Below are positions 42,243-50,562 of a stretch of DNA of 61,512 nucleotides, piece after piece. The stretch's first letter is position 1. Every line of letters begins with the position of its first letter. Position numbers and translations under genes: made by a program. The notes below the pieces were generated by a model. It searched no databases, was not told where the DNA came from, and saw nothing but the letters and a program-made list of their open reading frames with translations. Location: NCBI RefSeq assembly GCF_003347205.1, contig NZ_QQBJ01000031.1, positions 1 to 61,512 of the forward strand, written 5' to 3'. This stretch comes from Mycolicibacterium moriokaense. GTDB lineage: Bacteria > Actinomycetota > Actinomycetes > Mycobacteriales > Mycobacteriaceae.

Positions 42243-43226
42243 TCAGCTCTGGTCCACCAGCACCGAACCGTCGGGTGAGTCGCCCAGCGTGTGCAGCGCG
42301 ACGTCGGACCCGTCGACGGTCAGCCGGATGATCTGCGCCAGTTGCTCCGGGGCATCACATTGCAGGTAGTGGTCGGCGCCCGGGACCACCCAGTAGCGGT
42401 TACGGCCCGGCTTGTTCTTCAGATATGTCTGCCACACGTGGTTGGGAACTCGCAGCGGCGCCACCGAGTCGTGCAGCCCCCACACCAGGGTCAGATTTGT
42501 CTCGTGCGTGGAAAGGCGCTCCAGCCAACGGGTTTCGTCGGACGCGCGCTCATGCAGATATTTGATGGTGTCCGGCAGCACGCGGATTCCGTCGTTGTGC
42601 GCGAAGCACTGCGCCAGCGCAGCGATCTCGGGGTCGTGAAGATCACGTCGCGGCATGAAGGTGCTGGCTCCCAGCCCGGCCGCCAACAACTCCGGCGTCG
42701 TCGCTGCCGCGGTGGCGCGGGCGGTCGCGTCATCGAGAAGCGCACTCTGGAACGCGGTCAGGTTGGCCAGCGGAAGGTAGATGTTCGCGTTGGTCATCAC
42801 CACCTCGGCGGGCACCGCGTCCGGATGCTGCGCGGTCAGCATGTCCAGCGCGATCATTCCGACGCTGCTGCCGCGATCGTGGGTGACCATCAGGTAGTCG
42901 GTCAGCTGCCAGACCTCGGTGATCGCGTGCACGAGTAGGCGCGCGTCGTCGTAGAGCGAGTAGACGTGGGGCGCCGGAGGCTTGCCGGACAGCCCGTAGC
43001 CCGGGAAGTCCAGCGTGAAGACGTCGAACTCACCACCCAGTTCTCGGGCGAGCGCGTAGTAATCGATGCTCGACGTGGGGAAGCCGTGTACGCACACCAG
43101 AGGAGGCGAACCCGGTGTGCCCGCACGCCGGACGAACACTTCTGACTCGGCCCCGTCGTTGGCCTCGGTCGTCGATCGCCAAGTCAGCGTCGTCCCGCCG
43201 TCGCGCCAGTCCGCAAAGATGTCCAC
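42243..43226 (-). CDS. Alpha/beta hydrolase (epoxide hydrolase/haloalkane dehalogenase type)
   Basis: This 327-residue alpha/beta hydrolase has HGFPTSS as the oxyanion loop (residues 46-52) and a nucleophile elbow THDRGSSVG. This places Asp rather than Ser in the nucleophile position, as in epoxide hydrolases and haloalkane dehalogenases. The catalytic His is in VPGADHYLQCD near residue 290. Without a clear second Tyr pair visible by eye, epoxide hydrolase versus dehalogenase cannot be decided. It is a single gene with a long spacer upstream. Confidence 0.82.
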   Translation of the reverse strand: MDIFADWRDGGTTLTWRSTTEANDGAESEVFVRRAGTPGSPPLVCVHGFPTSSIDYYALARELGGEFDVFTLDFPGYGLSGKPPAPHVYSLYDDARLLVHAITEVWQLTDYLMVTHDRGSSVGMIALDMLTAQHPDAVPAEVVMTNANIYLPLANLTAFQSALLDDATARATAAATTPELLAAGLGASTFMPRRDLHDPEIAALAQCFAHNDGIRVLPDTIKYLHERASDETRWLERLSTHETNLTLVWGLHDSVAPLRVPNHVWQTYLKNKPGRNRYWVVPGADHYLQCDAPEQLAQIIRLTVDGSDVALHTLGDSPDGSVLVDQS

Positions 43227-43425
43227 GATGCCGCCTCTCCGGGGTGATGCCCGTCACAGCAAACAGTACCGCGCTCACGGGTGTATCCAAGATCACCCCT
43301 GAAAAGTTGATTTACTCAGAATTAACAACCAGGATCGAAGCGTTCCACTAGTGGCAGATCCACAAGTGTGGACATCTACAGCAAACGCACCTCGTGACCC
43401 GGGGTGGTGAAAAGGAGTCAACGAA

Positions 43426-43569
43426 ATGTCTTTCGCGCAGTTCCGCGCAGATGTGAAACAGGCCCGCAGTCGGCGCCGCCTCTACGCACGGATCAACGCC
43501 CTTCCGGACTCGACCGTCCGCGAAGAACTGCTGGCCATCGCCCAGCGCCACGACTTCGCCGACCGCTAG
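43426..43569 (+). CDS. Conserved-looking 47-residue protein
   Basis: A short gene with an excellent ribosome site (aaaggag, eight bases before ATG 43426) encodes MSFAQFRADVKQARSRRRLY, followed by an acidic helical tail ending in HDFADR. The composition (two amphipathic helices, strongly basic middle) and strong initiation signals suggest a real protein. It is convergent with a STAS-domain gene whose stop is 14 bases away. No function can be assigned. Its basic helix could bind nucleic acid or membrane. Confidence 0.6.
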   Translation: MSFAQFRADVKQARSRRRLYARINALPDSTVREELLAIAQRHDFADR

Positions 43570-43582
43570 CCCTCAACCAGGG

Positions 43583-44032
43583 CTACGCGTCCCCCCACGC
43601 CACCGCATGACGGCACTTGGCGACGTGATCCAACCGGGTGAGCGCCGCCTCGAGATCGTCGATCAGCGGCAGCTCACCGTCGGGATCACAGATCCGCAGA
43701 ATCCGTAACACCGTCCGGCTGCCCGCGACCATCCAGTCCACATCGCGGCGGGCGCACTGCACGCTCACGAAGTACAACGCGGTGAAACCCTGGCTGCCGA
43801 AGAAATCGACGCCAGTCAGGTCCAGGATGAGCTGCTTGGACACCCGGATGTGACGCTGGACGAAACGGCCGAGCGCGTGCCGGTTGGTGGCGTCGACGTC
43901 CCCGCGGACGCCCAGCAGCATCCGCCCGTCGGCCAGTTCCTGCGCCGAGAACACCGCTCTGCCGGCCGGCTGCACCTCGTCGATGGTCGGAAGGTGCGCA
44001 TGGCGCAGCTGAACAGGGGTGGCAGTGGTCAA
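43583..44032 (-). CDS. STAS-domain protein (anti-sigma factor antagonist-like)
   Basis: This 149-residue protein has a single STAS domain (residues 35-140). The regulatory phosphorylatable Ser/Thr region reads LILDLTGVDFFGSQGFTALYFV, with Ser in the DFFGSQG position. In SpoIIAA-type antagonists this serine is phosphorylated by an anti-sigma kinase. TTG 44032 is taken as start because aaggag precedes it by six bases. No upstream ATG in frame has a ribosome site. Mycobacteria use such proteins in SigF-type stress regulation, but no kinase or sigma gene is adjacent. Confidence 0.8.
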   Translation of the reverse strand: MTTATPVQLRHAHLPTIDEVQPAGRAVFSAQELADGRMLLGVRGDVDATNRHALGRFVQRHIRVSKQLILDLTGVDFFGSQGFTALYFVSVQCARRDVDWMVAGSRTVLRILRICDPDGELPLIDDLEAALTRLDHVAKCRHAVAWGDA

Positions 44033-44320
44033 GGTGAACTCCTTCCACAGCGCGCAACGGCGCTCGAGTGAGACTCGAACGGCCCTGCAGTCTGAAGGCC
44101 GGATACGCGGTGCTGCGAATTTCGCGCCCCGCAACCGGCTGCAAGCTCAACCAAAGTCGAGATTACTACGAATCCCGCGCCGTGGCGGAAAACTCAGGAT
44201 TCTCTCAACAACCCGTTGCGATGCTTCGTGTTTCGGATTCATTGTCGTTTGCAAGCAATACCGGTGGCTCGCGACTTCGACGCTGACACGACGGATTTCG
44301 TAGCCCTGTATGCTCCGGCC

Positions 44321-44674
44321 ATGGGACTACTACGCGACGTAGTTGTTTTGCTGCACATCGTGGGGTTCGCGGTGACATTCGGCACCTGGGCCGCCGAGGC
44401 GGTCGCGCGCCGGTACCGCACCACCCGCCTGATGGACTACGGGCTGCTGCTCTCTTTGGTCACCGGACTCGTACTGGCGGCCCCCTGGCCCGCCGGAATC
44501 GACCTGAACTACCCGAAGCTCGGGGTCAAGCTCGCCATCCTGATCGTCCTCGGCGGTGTGCTCGGTATGGGCAACGCCCGGCAACGCCGCACCGGCGAGC
44601 CCGTACCGCGCGCTCTGTTTGCCCTCGTCGGGATCCTCTCGCTGACTGCCGCGGGGATCGCGGTGCTCTGGTGA
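44321..44674 (+). CDS. Hypothetical four-helix membrane protein
   Basis: This 117-residue integral membrane protein has hydrophobic helices VVVLLHIVGFAVTFGTWAA, YGLLLSLVTGLVLAA, LAILIVLGGVLGMG and ALFALVGILSLTAAGIAVLW. ATG 44321 is chosen because the upstream in-frame extension is hydrophilic and lacks a ribosome site. It precedes an alpha/beta hydrolase by 24 bases on the same strand, so they may be co-transcribed. No family is assigned. Confidence 0.75.
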   Translation: MGLLRDVVVLLHIVGFAVTFGTWAAEAVARRYRTTRLMDYGLLLSLVTGLVLAAPWPAGIDLNYPKLGVKLAILIVLGGVLGMGNARQRRTGEPVPRALFALVGILSLTAAGIAVLW

Positions 44675-44698
44675 ACCGGCGCACCCTACGATCCGAAG

Positions 44699-45571
44699 GT
44701 GACCTCAGCGCCTGAGCCCTTCGTGACAGAGGCGCCCGACGGCATCCGCATCGTCTCCGATCGGCTCGGCGACCCCCGGTCGCGCGCCGTGGTGTTCCTG
44801 CACGGCGGCGGCCAGACCCGCCGGTCCTGGGCCCGCGCGGCCGCGGCTGTGGCGGCCCGCGGGTGGCAGGCCGTCACCGTCGACTTTCGCGGCCACGGCG
44901 AGTCCGACTGGTCCAGCGAAGGCGACTACCGCGTCCTGAGGTTCGCCGAGGACGTCCGGGCGGTGCTGGCTCAGCTGCCGCCGAACCCGGTGCTGGTCGG
45001 TGCCTCCCTCGGCGGCTTCACGTCGATGTTGCTCGCCGGTGAGCTGGCGCGGGGGATCGCAGGCGCCGTCGTGCTGGTCGACATCGTGCCGAGCATGAAC
45101 CCGTCCGGTGCCGAACGGATCCACAACTTCATGGCCGAGAAGATGGTGGAGGGCTTCGCCTCACTCGACGAGGTGGCCGACATGATCGCCGAGTACAACC
45201 CGCACCGGCCGCGGCCGGCCGATCTGAATGGCTTGCGCACCAACCTTCGTCGCCGTGGCGATCGCTGGTACTGGCACTGGGACCCACAGTTCATCGACGG
45301 CACTGCGGCCAACCCGCCGATCGAGGTGACCGACCCGGAGCGGATGCACAACGCCGTCGAGGCGATCCTCGCCGACGGCGTGCCGATGCTGCTGGTGCGC
45401 GGCCAGGTCAGCGACCTCGTCAGCGAGGATCGCGCCGAGGAGTTCCTCGCCCGCTTCCCGCAGGTCGAGTTCGTCGATGTGCAGGGCGCCGGGCACATGG
45501 TGGCGGGGGACCGCAACGATCTGTTCGCCGAGGCCGTCGTGGACTTCCTCAACCGGCACGCCGCGCGGTAG
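44699..45571 (+). CDS. Alpha/beta hydrolase
   Basis: This 290-residue serine-type hydrolase has FLHGGGQTRRSW as oxyanion strand (residues 33-44), VDFRGHGESDW, the nucleophile elbow GASLGGFTS (Ser near residue 103), an acidic residue in LVRGQVSDLVS, and the catalytic His in VQGAGHMVAGD. It starts at GTG 44699. It is the second of a run of four same-strand genes (membrane protein, hydrolase, epimerase, hydrolase) with short gaps, and is probably part of one transcription unit. The substrate is unknown. Confidence 0.87.
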   Translation: MTSAPEPFVTEAPDGIRIVSDRLGDPRSRAVVFLHGGGQTRRSWARAAAAVAARGWQAVTVDFRGHGESDWSSEGDYRVLRFAEDVRAVLAQLPPNPVLVGASLGGFTSMLLAGELARGIAGAVVLVDIVPSMNPSGAERIHNFMAEKMVEGFASLDEVADMIAEYNPHRPRPADLNGLRTNLRRRGDRWYWHWDPQFIDGTAANPPIEVTDPERMHNAVEAILADGVPMLLVRGQVSDLVSEDRAEEFLARFPQVEFVDVQGAGHMVAGDRNDLFAEAVVDFLNRHAAR

Positions 45572-45591
45572 CCATTCCCTACGATCAGCGC

Positions 45592-46485
45592 ATGTCCAAA
45601 ATCCTGATCACCGGACCGAGCGGGCAGGTCGCCGCACCCATCGCCAAGGCACTCGCGGCCGACAACGACGTGTGGGGCATCGCTCGATTCTCCGACGCCG
45701 CCGCTCGCGAAAGCCTCGAGCAGGCCGGGGTGCGATGCGAGACCGTCAACCTGGCATCGGGTGACTTCAGCGCGCTGCCCACCGATTTCGACTATGTGCT
45801 CAACCTCGCGGTGGCCAAGAGCGGCCGGTGGGACAAGGACCTCGCGGCCAACGCCGAGTCGGCCGGCCTGCTGATGGCGCACTGCCGCACCGCGAAGGCG
45901 TTCCTGCACTGCTCGTCCGCCGCGGTCTACGACCCGCCCGACGACGAACCCCGCACCGAGCGGTCCGCTCTGGGCGACAACCACAAGCCGATGTTCCCCA
46001 CGTACTCCATCTCCAAGATCGCCGGCGAGGTCGTCGTCCGCACGATGTCGCGCGCCCTCGGCGTGCCCGCCATCATCACCCGGCTCAACGTGCCCTATGG
46101 CGACAACGGGGGCTGGCCGTTCTTCCACATGGAGATGATGCTGGGCGGCATCCCGATTCCCGTTCCACCGGGCGCCCCCGCCGTGTATCACCCGATCCAC
46201 GAAGACGACATCATCGCCATGATCCCCAAGCTGCTGGACAAGGCCGCCGTGCCGGCGCCGACCGTCAACTGGTGCGGCGAACAGGCCGTCAGCATCCAGG
46301 AGTGGTGCGCCTACATCGGATCGCTGGTGGGCAGGGAACCGACCTTCGAGGAGAGCCCACAAGCGTTGCGCGGCAACCCGACCGACGCGACGCTGATGCG
46401 TGAGATGGTCGGCGGCACCACTGTCGACTGGCGCGACGGCTTCGCGCGCATGGTGGCGACGTTCCACCCGGAGCTGGTCGGCTGA
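45592..46485 (+). CDS. NAD-dependent epimerase/dehydratase (extended SDR)
   Basis: This 297-residue extended short-chain dehydrogenase/epimerase has the nucleotide motif ITGPSGQVAAP (GxxGxx type, residues 6-16). The catalytic YxxxK is TYSISKIAGE (about residues 142-151), and a Ser strand LHCSSAAVYD lies ahead of it. The C-terminal substrate domain is shorter than in nucleotide-sugar epimerases. It begins 20 bases after the upstream hydrolase stop. The next hydrolase starts 4 bases after its own stop, so the three genes are very likely one operon. The substrate cannot be assigned. Confidence 0.87.
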   Translation: MSKILITGPSGQVAAPIAKALAADNDVWGIARFSDAAARESLEQAGVRCETVNLASGDFSALPTDFDYVLNLAVAKSGRWDKDLAANAESAGLLMAHCRTAKAFLHCSSAAVYDPPDDEPRTERSALGDNHKPMFPTYSISKIAGEVVVRTMSRALGVPAIITRLNVPYGDNGGWPFFHMEMMLGGIPIPVPPGAPAVYHPIHEDDIIAMIPKLLDKAAVPAPTVNWCGEQAVSIQEWCAYIGSLVGREPTFEESPQALRGNPTDATLMREMVGGTTVDWRDGFARMVATFHPELVG

Positions 46486-46489
46486 GTCG

Positions 46490-47242
46490 GTGGCCGAGCG
46501 CGTCACGTTTTCCAGCAGCACCGGCCCCACGCTGGCCGGCCTCGTCGACCTGCCCGACGGTGAGGTGCGCGGCTGGGGCGTCTTCGCCCACGGCTTCACG
46601 CTGGGCAAGGACAGCCCCGCGGCCAGCCGGATCTGCAAACAGCTCGCCGGCGAGGGCATCGGCATGCTGCGCTTCGACAACCTCGGACTCGGCGACTCGG
46701 AAGGAGACTGGGGCGACGGCTCGTTTTCCCACAAGGTCGCCGACACCACCCGTGCGGTGGAGTTCATGAACCGGTCCGGGCGTGAGGTCCACCTGCTCGT
46801 CGGGCATTCCTTCGGAGGCTCGGCGGTGCTGGCCGCCGCGCACGACTGTCCCAGTGTCGTCGCGGTCGCCAGCGTCGGCGCGCCGTACGACCCCGGTCAC
46901 GTCGAGCACAACTACGACGCGCTGGTCGCCCGGATCGAAGCCGACGGCGAGGCCCCGTTCTTCGCCGGCGGCAAGGCGCTCACGCTGAAACGTCACTTCA
47001 TCGAAGACGTGCGCAATGCCGACCTGCGCGAGCAGATCCGCACGCTGCGCCGTGCGCTGCTGGTGATGCATTCGCCGACAGACAACACCGTCGGCATCGC
47101 CAACGCCAGCGAGATCTTCCGGGCTGCGCGTCACCCGCGCAGCTTCGTCTCGCTGGAAGGCGCCGACCATCTGCTGACCGGCAAGAACCAGGCTGCGCGT
47201 GCGGCGCGGATCATCAGCGCCTGGTCAGACCCCTATTTGTGA
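46490..47242 (+). CDS. Alpha/beta hydrolase (OsmC-linked/serine aminopeptidase type)
   Basis: This 250-residue hydrolase has the oxyanion strand FAHGFTLGKDSPAA, the D-x-x-G strand LRFDNLGLGDSEG and the nucleophile elbow VGHSFGGSAVL (Ser near residue 106). An acidic residue is in HSPTDNTVG and the catalytic His in LEGADHLLTG. GTG 46490 is selected because it lies four bases after the epimerase stop. A longer frame reaches into that gene. The CKQLA/DNLGLG features are typical of hydrolases elsewhere fused to OsmC domains, but no OsmC part is present here. Confidence 0.86.
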   Translation: MAERVTFSSSTGPTLAGLVDLPDGEVRGWGVFAHGFTLGKDSPAASRICKQLAGEGIGMLRFDNLGLGDSEGDWGDGSFSHKVADTTRAVEFMNRSGREVHLLVGHSFGGSAVLAAAHDCPSVVAVASVGAPYDPGHVEHNYDALVARIEADGEAPFFAGGKALTLKRHFIEDVRNADLREQIRTLRRALLVMHSPTDNTVGIANASEIFRAARHPRSFVSLEGADHLLTGKNQAARAARIISAWSDPYL

Positions 47243-47330
47243 CGCCGCCACCATGCGGGGTTTCGTCACGCGACGGGTCGGGTAACTGCACTTACATCGA
47301 TCTTCGTTGCCGAGTTGCGGAGAAAGGCCC

Positions 47331-47756
47331 ATGAGTGGAAGACATCGCGTAAGGACCTCGAAGTCCAACCTGGTGATCGGCTCGATCGCCGCATCGGTGG
47401 GCGTTTCCAGCGTGCTCGCCGCCGCCATCGTCGAACTCGTCACTCCGGAGACGTCCGCCTCGCCGCAGGCCGTGCAGCAGGAGCAGCCACTGACCCAGCA
47501 GGGCCGGCTGATCTCGGTGACGCCCGACACCCTGACCACCCAGAGCGCCGACGGCACGCTGCAGACGTTCAGCATCACGCCAGACACCACCGCCATCACC
47601 GGCAGTGGCCAAAGCTCAACGCCCGCATCGTCGTTCACCGTCAACGATGAGGTGATGATCGTCGGCACCCGCAAGGGCGAGGACGCCGTGGCGACCGCCG
47701 TGGCCGACAAGGCCGCGGTGGGACCGCAGGGTCGGCCTATGGATTACGGTCTGTGA
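47331..47756 (+). CDS. Exported or membrane-anchored hypothetical protein
   Basis: This 141-residue protein has a basic N-terminus and one hydrophobic segment (NLVIGSIAASVGVSSVLAAAIVELV), followed by a Gln/Pro linker. A small beta-rich domain (GRLISVTPDTLTTQSADGTLQTFSITPDTTAI...VNDEVMIVGTRKGEDAVATAVADK) resembles DUF5666-like beta-barrel repeats. A ribosome site (gagaaagg) precedes ATG 47331. It is convergent with an endonuclease/phosphatase-family gene and overlaps its end by 20 bases. The function is unknown. Confidence 0.75.
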   Translation: MSGRHRVRTSKSNLVIGSIAASVGVSSVLAAAIVELVTPETSASPQAVQQEQPLTQQGRLISVTPDTLTTQSADGTLQTFSITPDTTAITGSGQSSTPASSFTVNDEVMIVGTRKGEDAVATAVADKAAVGPQGRPMDYGL

Positions 47757-48552
47757 GGACGCATTCCACACCGAAGTGATCTGACGGGAACACCCTGGGC
47801 AGATCAGCGGAGATGGGCTCGGTGCCCAACAGTTCGATGCCGGTGGGCGCCCAGCGGCGGCCCTTGAGCAGCACTCGGTCGAACCGCACATGGCGGTGCT
47901 TGTCCTTCATGTCGTATCGCATCAGGTTGATCGTGGTGTCCTCGGTGTAGCCGTCGTGATCTGGCCGCAGATCGGGCCACACATCGCGGTAGGGAGCGGG
48001 GATGTGCGGGTTCTCGACATCGCGCATGTTGAAGTCGCCCAGCACCACGGCGTCGTCGACCCTCCGCAGCGCCCGGACGATCCGGCGTAACTGCCAGCGG
48101 CGCAGGCGCGATGAGGACTTTCCGCTGTCGAGGTGAACGCAGCACACCACCGTCGGGGCGCCGTTGAGCATGACCGTCGCCTGCAGGAACCCGCGCCACT
48201 GCCGACTGGGCAAGCGGGTGTACGTCACGTCGGACATCGGCAGCCGCGACAGCATCAGCAGCCCGTAGTTCCCGGCGTCGCCGCCGGTGATCACGGTGCG
48301 CGAGTACCGATCACGAATCCACGGCGCAGACGCGAAGATGTCGAGCGCGTGCGGCGTGACCTCCTGGAACACCATGATGTCGGGCTCGCGGCGCGAAAGC
48401 AGTTCCGCGATGGCGCGATAACGGTCGTCCGCGTGTTTGGTGTCGTTCCAGACGTTGTACGTCGTGATCGTCAGTTCGCGGTAGCCGTCCGCAACTGCGG
48501 CATTGGTGTCCGATTCGACGGGGACGCTGCGGCGTCGGGCCAGAAACCTCAC
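47737..48552 (-). CDS. Endonuclease/exonuclease/phosphatase-family protein
   Basis: This 271-residue EEP-fold enzyme has the motif set TTYNVWND (strand 1), the metal-binding Glu in MVFQEVTPHAL, the VHLDSGKSS strand, GDFNMRDV, and the catalytic PSDHFGVECVL at the C-terminus. GTG 48552 overlaps the stop of the oxidoreductase gene (GTGA), so the two are coupled. The family includes nucleases, phospholipases and phosphodiesterases. There is no signal peptide. The substrate is not predictable. Confidence 0.85.
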   Translation of the reverse strand: MRFLARRRSVPVESDTNAAVADGYRELTITTYNVWNDTKHADDRYRAIAELLSRREPDIMVFQEVTPHALDIFASAPWIRDRYSRTVITGGDAGNYGLLMLSRLPMSDVTYTRLPSRQWRGFLQATVMLNGAPTVVCCVHLDSGKSSSRLRRWQLRRIVRALRRVDDAVVLGDFNMRDVENPHIPAPYRDVWPDLRPDHDGYTEDTTINLMRYDMKDKHRHVRFDRVLLKGRRWAPTGIELLGTEPISADLPRVFPSDHFGVECVLTDRNP

Positions 48553-49520
48553 CGAAGCGCGACGACGACCTTGCCCTTTGCGGTGCGGTTCTCCAGCGAC
48601 GCGATGGCATCGGCTGCGCGCTCCAGCGGGTAGACCTCGGGTTGCGGGGCCGAGATCTTCCCCGACGCCAGCAGCGGTTCGAGTTCGTCCCACTGCTCGC
48701 GCAGGTAGTTGGGATGGGTGAACGTCCACGCGCCCCAGCCCACGCCCACCGCGTCGACGTTGTTGAGCAGCAGCCGATTCACCTTGACGGTGGGGATGTC
48801 ACCGCCGGTGAACCCGATCACCAGCAGCCTGCCGCCGGGCGCCAGGCACCGCAGCGAGTCCGTGAACCGGTCGCCGCCGACCGGGTCGACGACGATGTCC
48901 ACGCCTTTGCCGTCGGTCAGTCCCATCACGGCGTCCTTGAACCCGTCGGCCAGCACGACGTCGGACGCGCCCGCGGCCTCGGCGACCGCGATCTTGTCCT
49001 CGGTGCCGACGACCGCGATGGTCCTGGCCGCGCCCCACGCCGGAGCCAGCCGCAGCGTCGACGTCCCGATGCCGCCCGCCGCGCCGTGCACCAGGACGGT
49101 CTCACCGTCGGCCAGCCGCCCTCGGGTGCGCAGCGCGTGATGCATGGTCAAGTCGTTGAACAGCAGCCCCGCGCCAGCTTCGAACGACACGTTGTCGGGT
49201 AGCTTGAACACCCTCTCTGGTTGCAGCGCAACGACTTCGGCCATGCCGCCGTTGAGCATCGTCAGCCCGGCGACGCGATCACCCGCCTGGAAGCCGCTGT
49301 CGGCGGGTGCGCTGCGCACCACGCCTGCGATCTCGGCGCCGGGAACGAACGGAAGCTCCGCCTTGTACTGGTAGAGCCCCCGCGACTGCAGCGCGTCGGG
49401 GAACGCCACGCCGGCCGCGTGCACCTCGACGATCACGGCGTTGTCGTCTGCCGGCTCGTCCAACTCGACGAGCGTCGCGGCTTGGGGACCATCGAGGCTG
49501 GGGATCTGAATTGCACGCAT
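48549..49520 (-). CDS. Zinc-free quinone oxidoreductase (MDR family)
   Basis: This 323-residue NADPH:quinone-oxidoreductase-like MDR protein has an N-terminal GroES-like domain (FPDALQSRGLYQYKAELPFVPGAEIAGVV) and the Rossmann part with VLVHGAAGGIGTSTLRLAP (about residues 143-161). The IVDPVGGDRF and PGGRLLVIGFTGG strands follow. The cysteine/histidine ligands of zinc-dependent alcohol dehydrogenases are absent. It is the first gene of a two-gene unit with the EEP-family enzyme and is divergent from an alpha/beta hydrolase. Confidence 0.9.
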   Translation of the reverse strand: MRAIQIPSLDGPQAATLVELDEPADDNAVIVEVHAAGVAFPDALQSRGLYQYKAELPFVPGAEIAGVVRSAPADSGFQAGDRVAGLTMLNGGMAEVVALQPERVFKLPDNVSFEAGAGLLFNDLTMHHALRTRGRLADGETVLVHGAAGGIGTSTLRLAPAWGAARTIAVVGTEDKIAVAEAAGASDVVLADGFKDAVMGLTDGKGVDIVVDPVGGDRFTDSLRCLAPGGRLLVIGFTGGDIPTVKVNRLLLNNVDAVGVGWGAWTFTHPNYLREQWDELEPLLASGKISAPQPEVYPLERAADAIASLENRTAKGKVVVALR

Positions 49521-49584
49521 CGCCGTAATTTAACAACCGGGGTCGAGGGGGCCCGTGGCCGCCCGACGGTAAGATTTGCAAGCT

Positions 49585-50556
49585 ATGCCCCGAGGTCAGC
49601 AGCTCAGGCGCACCGTCAGGCGATTCGCCCCCGCCGACGCGCTACCGCCGTCCCGCCAGATGACCGTCCTCGCCGGCGACGGCACCCGACTGCACGCCGA
49701 GGTGTTCGGGCCCGAGGACGGATATCCGATCGTGCTGGCCCACGGCATCGTGTGCGCCGTCCGGGTGTGGGCCTACCAGATCGCCGACCTGGCCCGCGAC
49801 TATCGCGTCATCGCCTACGACCACCGCGGTCACGGACGCAGCGGAGCGCCGTCGCGGCGGGCGAACTACGGCCTGAACTTTCTTGCCGCCGACCTCGACG
49901 CCGTGCTGGAGGCGACGCTGAAGCCCGGCGAGCGGGCGGTCATCGCCGGGCATTCCATGGGCGGCATCGCGATCACGTCGTGGGCGCAGCGCTATCCCCG
50001 CCGGGTGGCCGAACGCGCCGACGCCGTCGCCCTGCTCAACACCACCACCGGCGACCTGCTGCGCCACGTCAAGCTCGCGTCGGTGCCCGCGCCGCTGGCC
50101 AACGCCAGGGTGCGCGCCGCCGAGGTGGCGCTGAAGAACTTCGGCGCGGTGCCGCTGCTGCGCGCCGCGGAGCGCCCCAGCAGGCGTTTTGTCTCGATGA
50201 TGGCCGTCGGCCGCGACGCCGACCCCGCCGTCGCCGAATTCGTCTACGAACTGTTCGCCCAGACCCCCGCCGCAAGTCGTGGCGCCTGGGCACGCGCGCT
50301 CGTCGATTCGCTGGGCACCGGCCAGCACATCGGGTTGGCCAACCTCACGGTCCCGACACTGGTGATCGGCAGCGAGAGAGACCGGTTGCTGCCGATGGTG
50401 TCCTCGCGCCACATCGCGAGAATGACGCCCAACCTCGCCGAGTTCGTCGAACTGTCCGGCGGGCACTGCGCAATCCTCGAACGGCCCGACGAGGTGAACG
50501 GACACCTGCGCCGCCTGCTCGAGTCGGCGGGCCAACCGCAGCGCGCGACATCCTGA
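49585..50556 (+). CDS. Alpha/beta hydrolase
   Basis: This 323-residue hydrolase has LAHGIVCAVRVWAYQ as the oxyanion loop, the strand IAYDHRGHGRSG and the nucleophile elbow IAGHSMGGIAI (Ser near residue 121). Its acidic residue is in VIGSERDRLLP and the catalytic His in LSGGHCAILERP. The start is ATG 49585, as an in-frame TTG 9 bases upstream is less likely. It is convergent with an amine-oxidase gene 6 bases away. The basic N-terminal 25 residues are not a signal peptide. The substrate is unknown. Confidence 0.87.
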   Translation: MPRGQQLRRTVRRFAPADALPPSRQMTVLAGDGTRLHAEVFGPEDGYPIVLAHGIVCAVRVWAYQIADLARDYRVIAYDHRGHGRSGAPSRRANYGLNFLAADLDAVLEATLKPGERAVIAGHSMGGIAITSWAQRYPRRVAERADAVALLNTTTGDLLRHVKLASVPAPLANARVRAAEVALKNFGAVPLLRAAERPSRRFVSMMAVGRDADPAVAEFVYELFAQTPAASRGAWARALVDSLGTGQHIGLANLTVPTLVIGSERDRLLPMVSSRHIARMTPNLAEFVELSGGHCAILERPDEVNGHLRRLLESAGQPQRATS

Positions 50557-50562
50557 GGAGTT

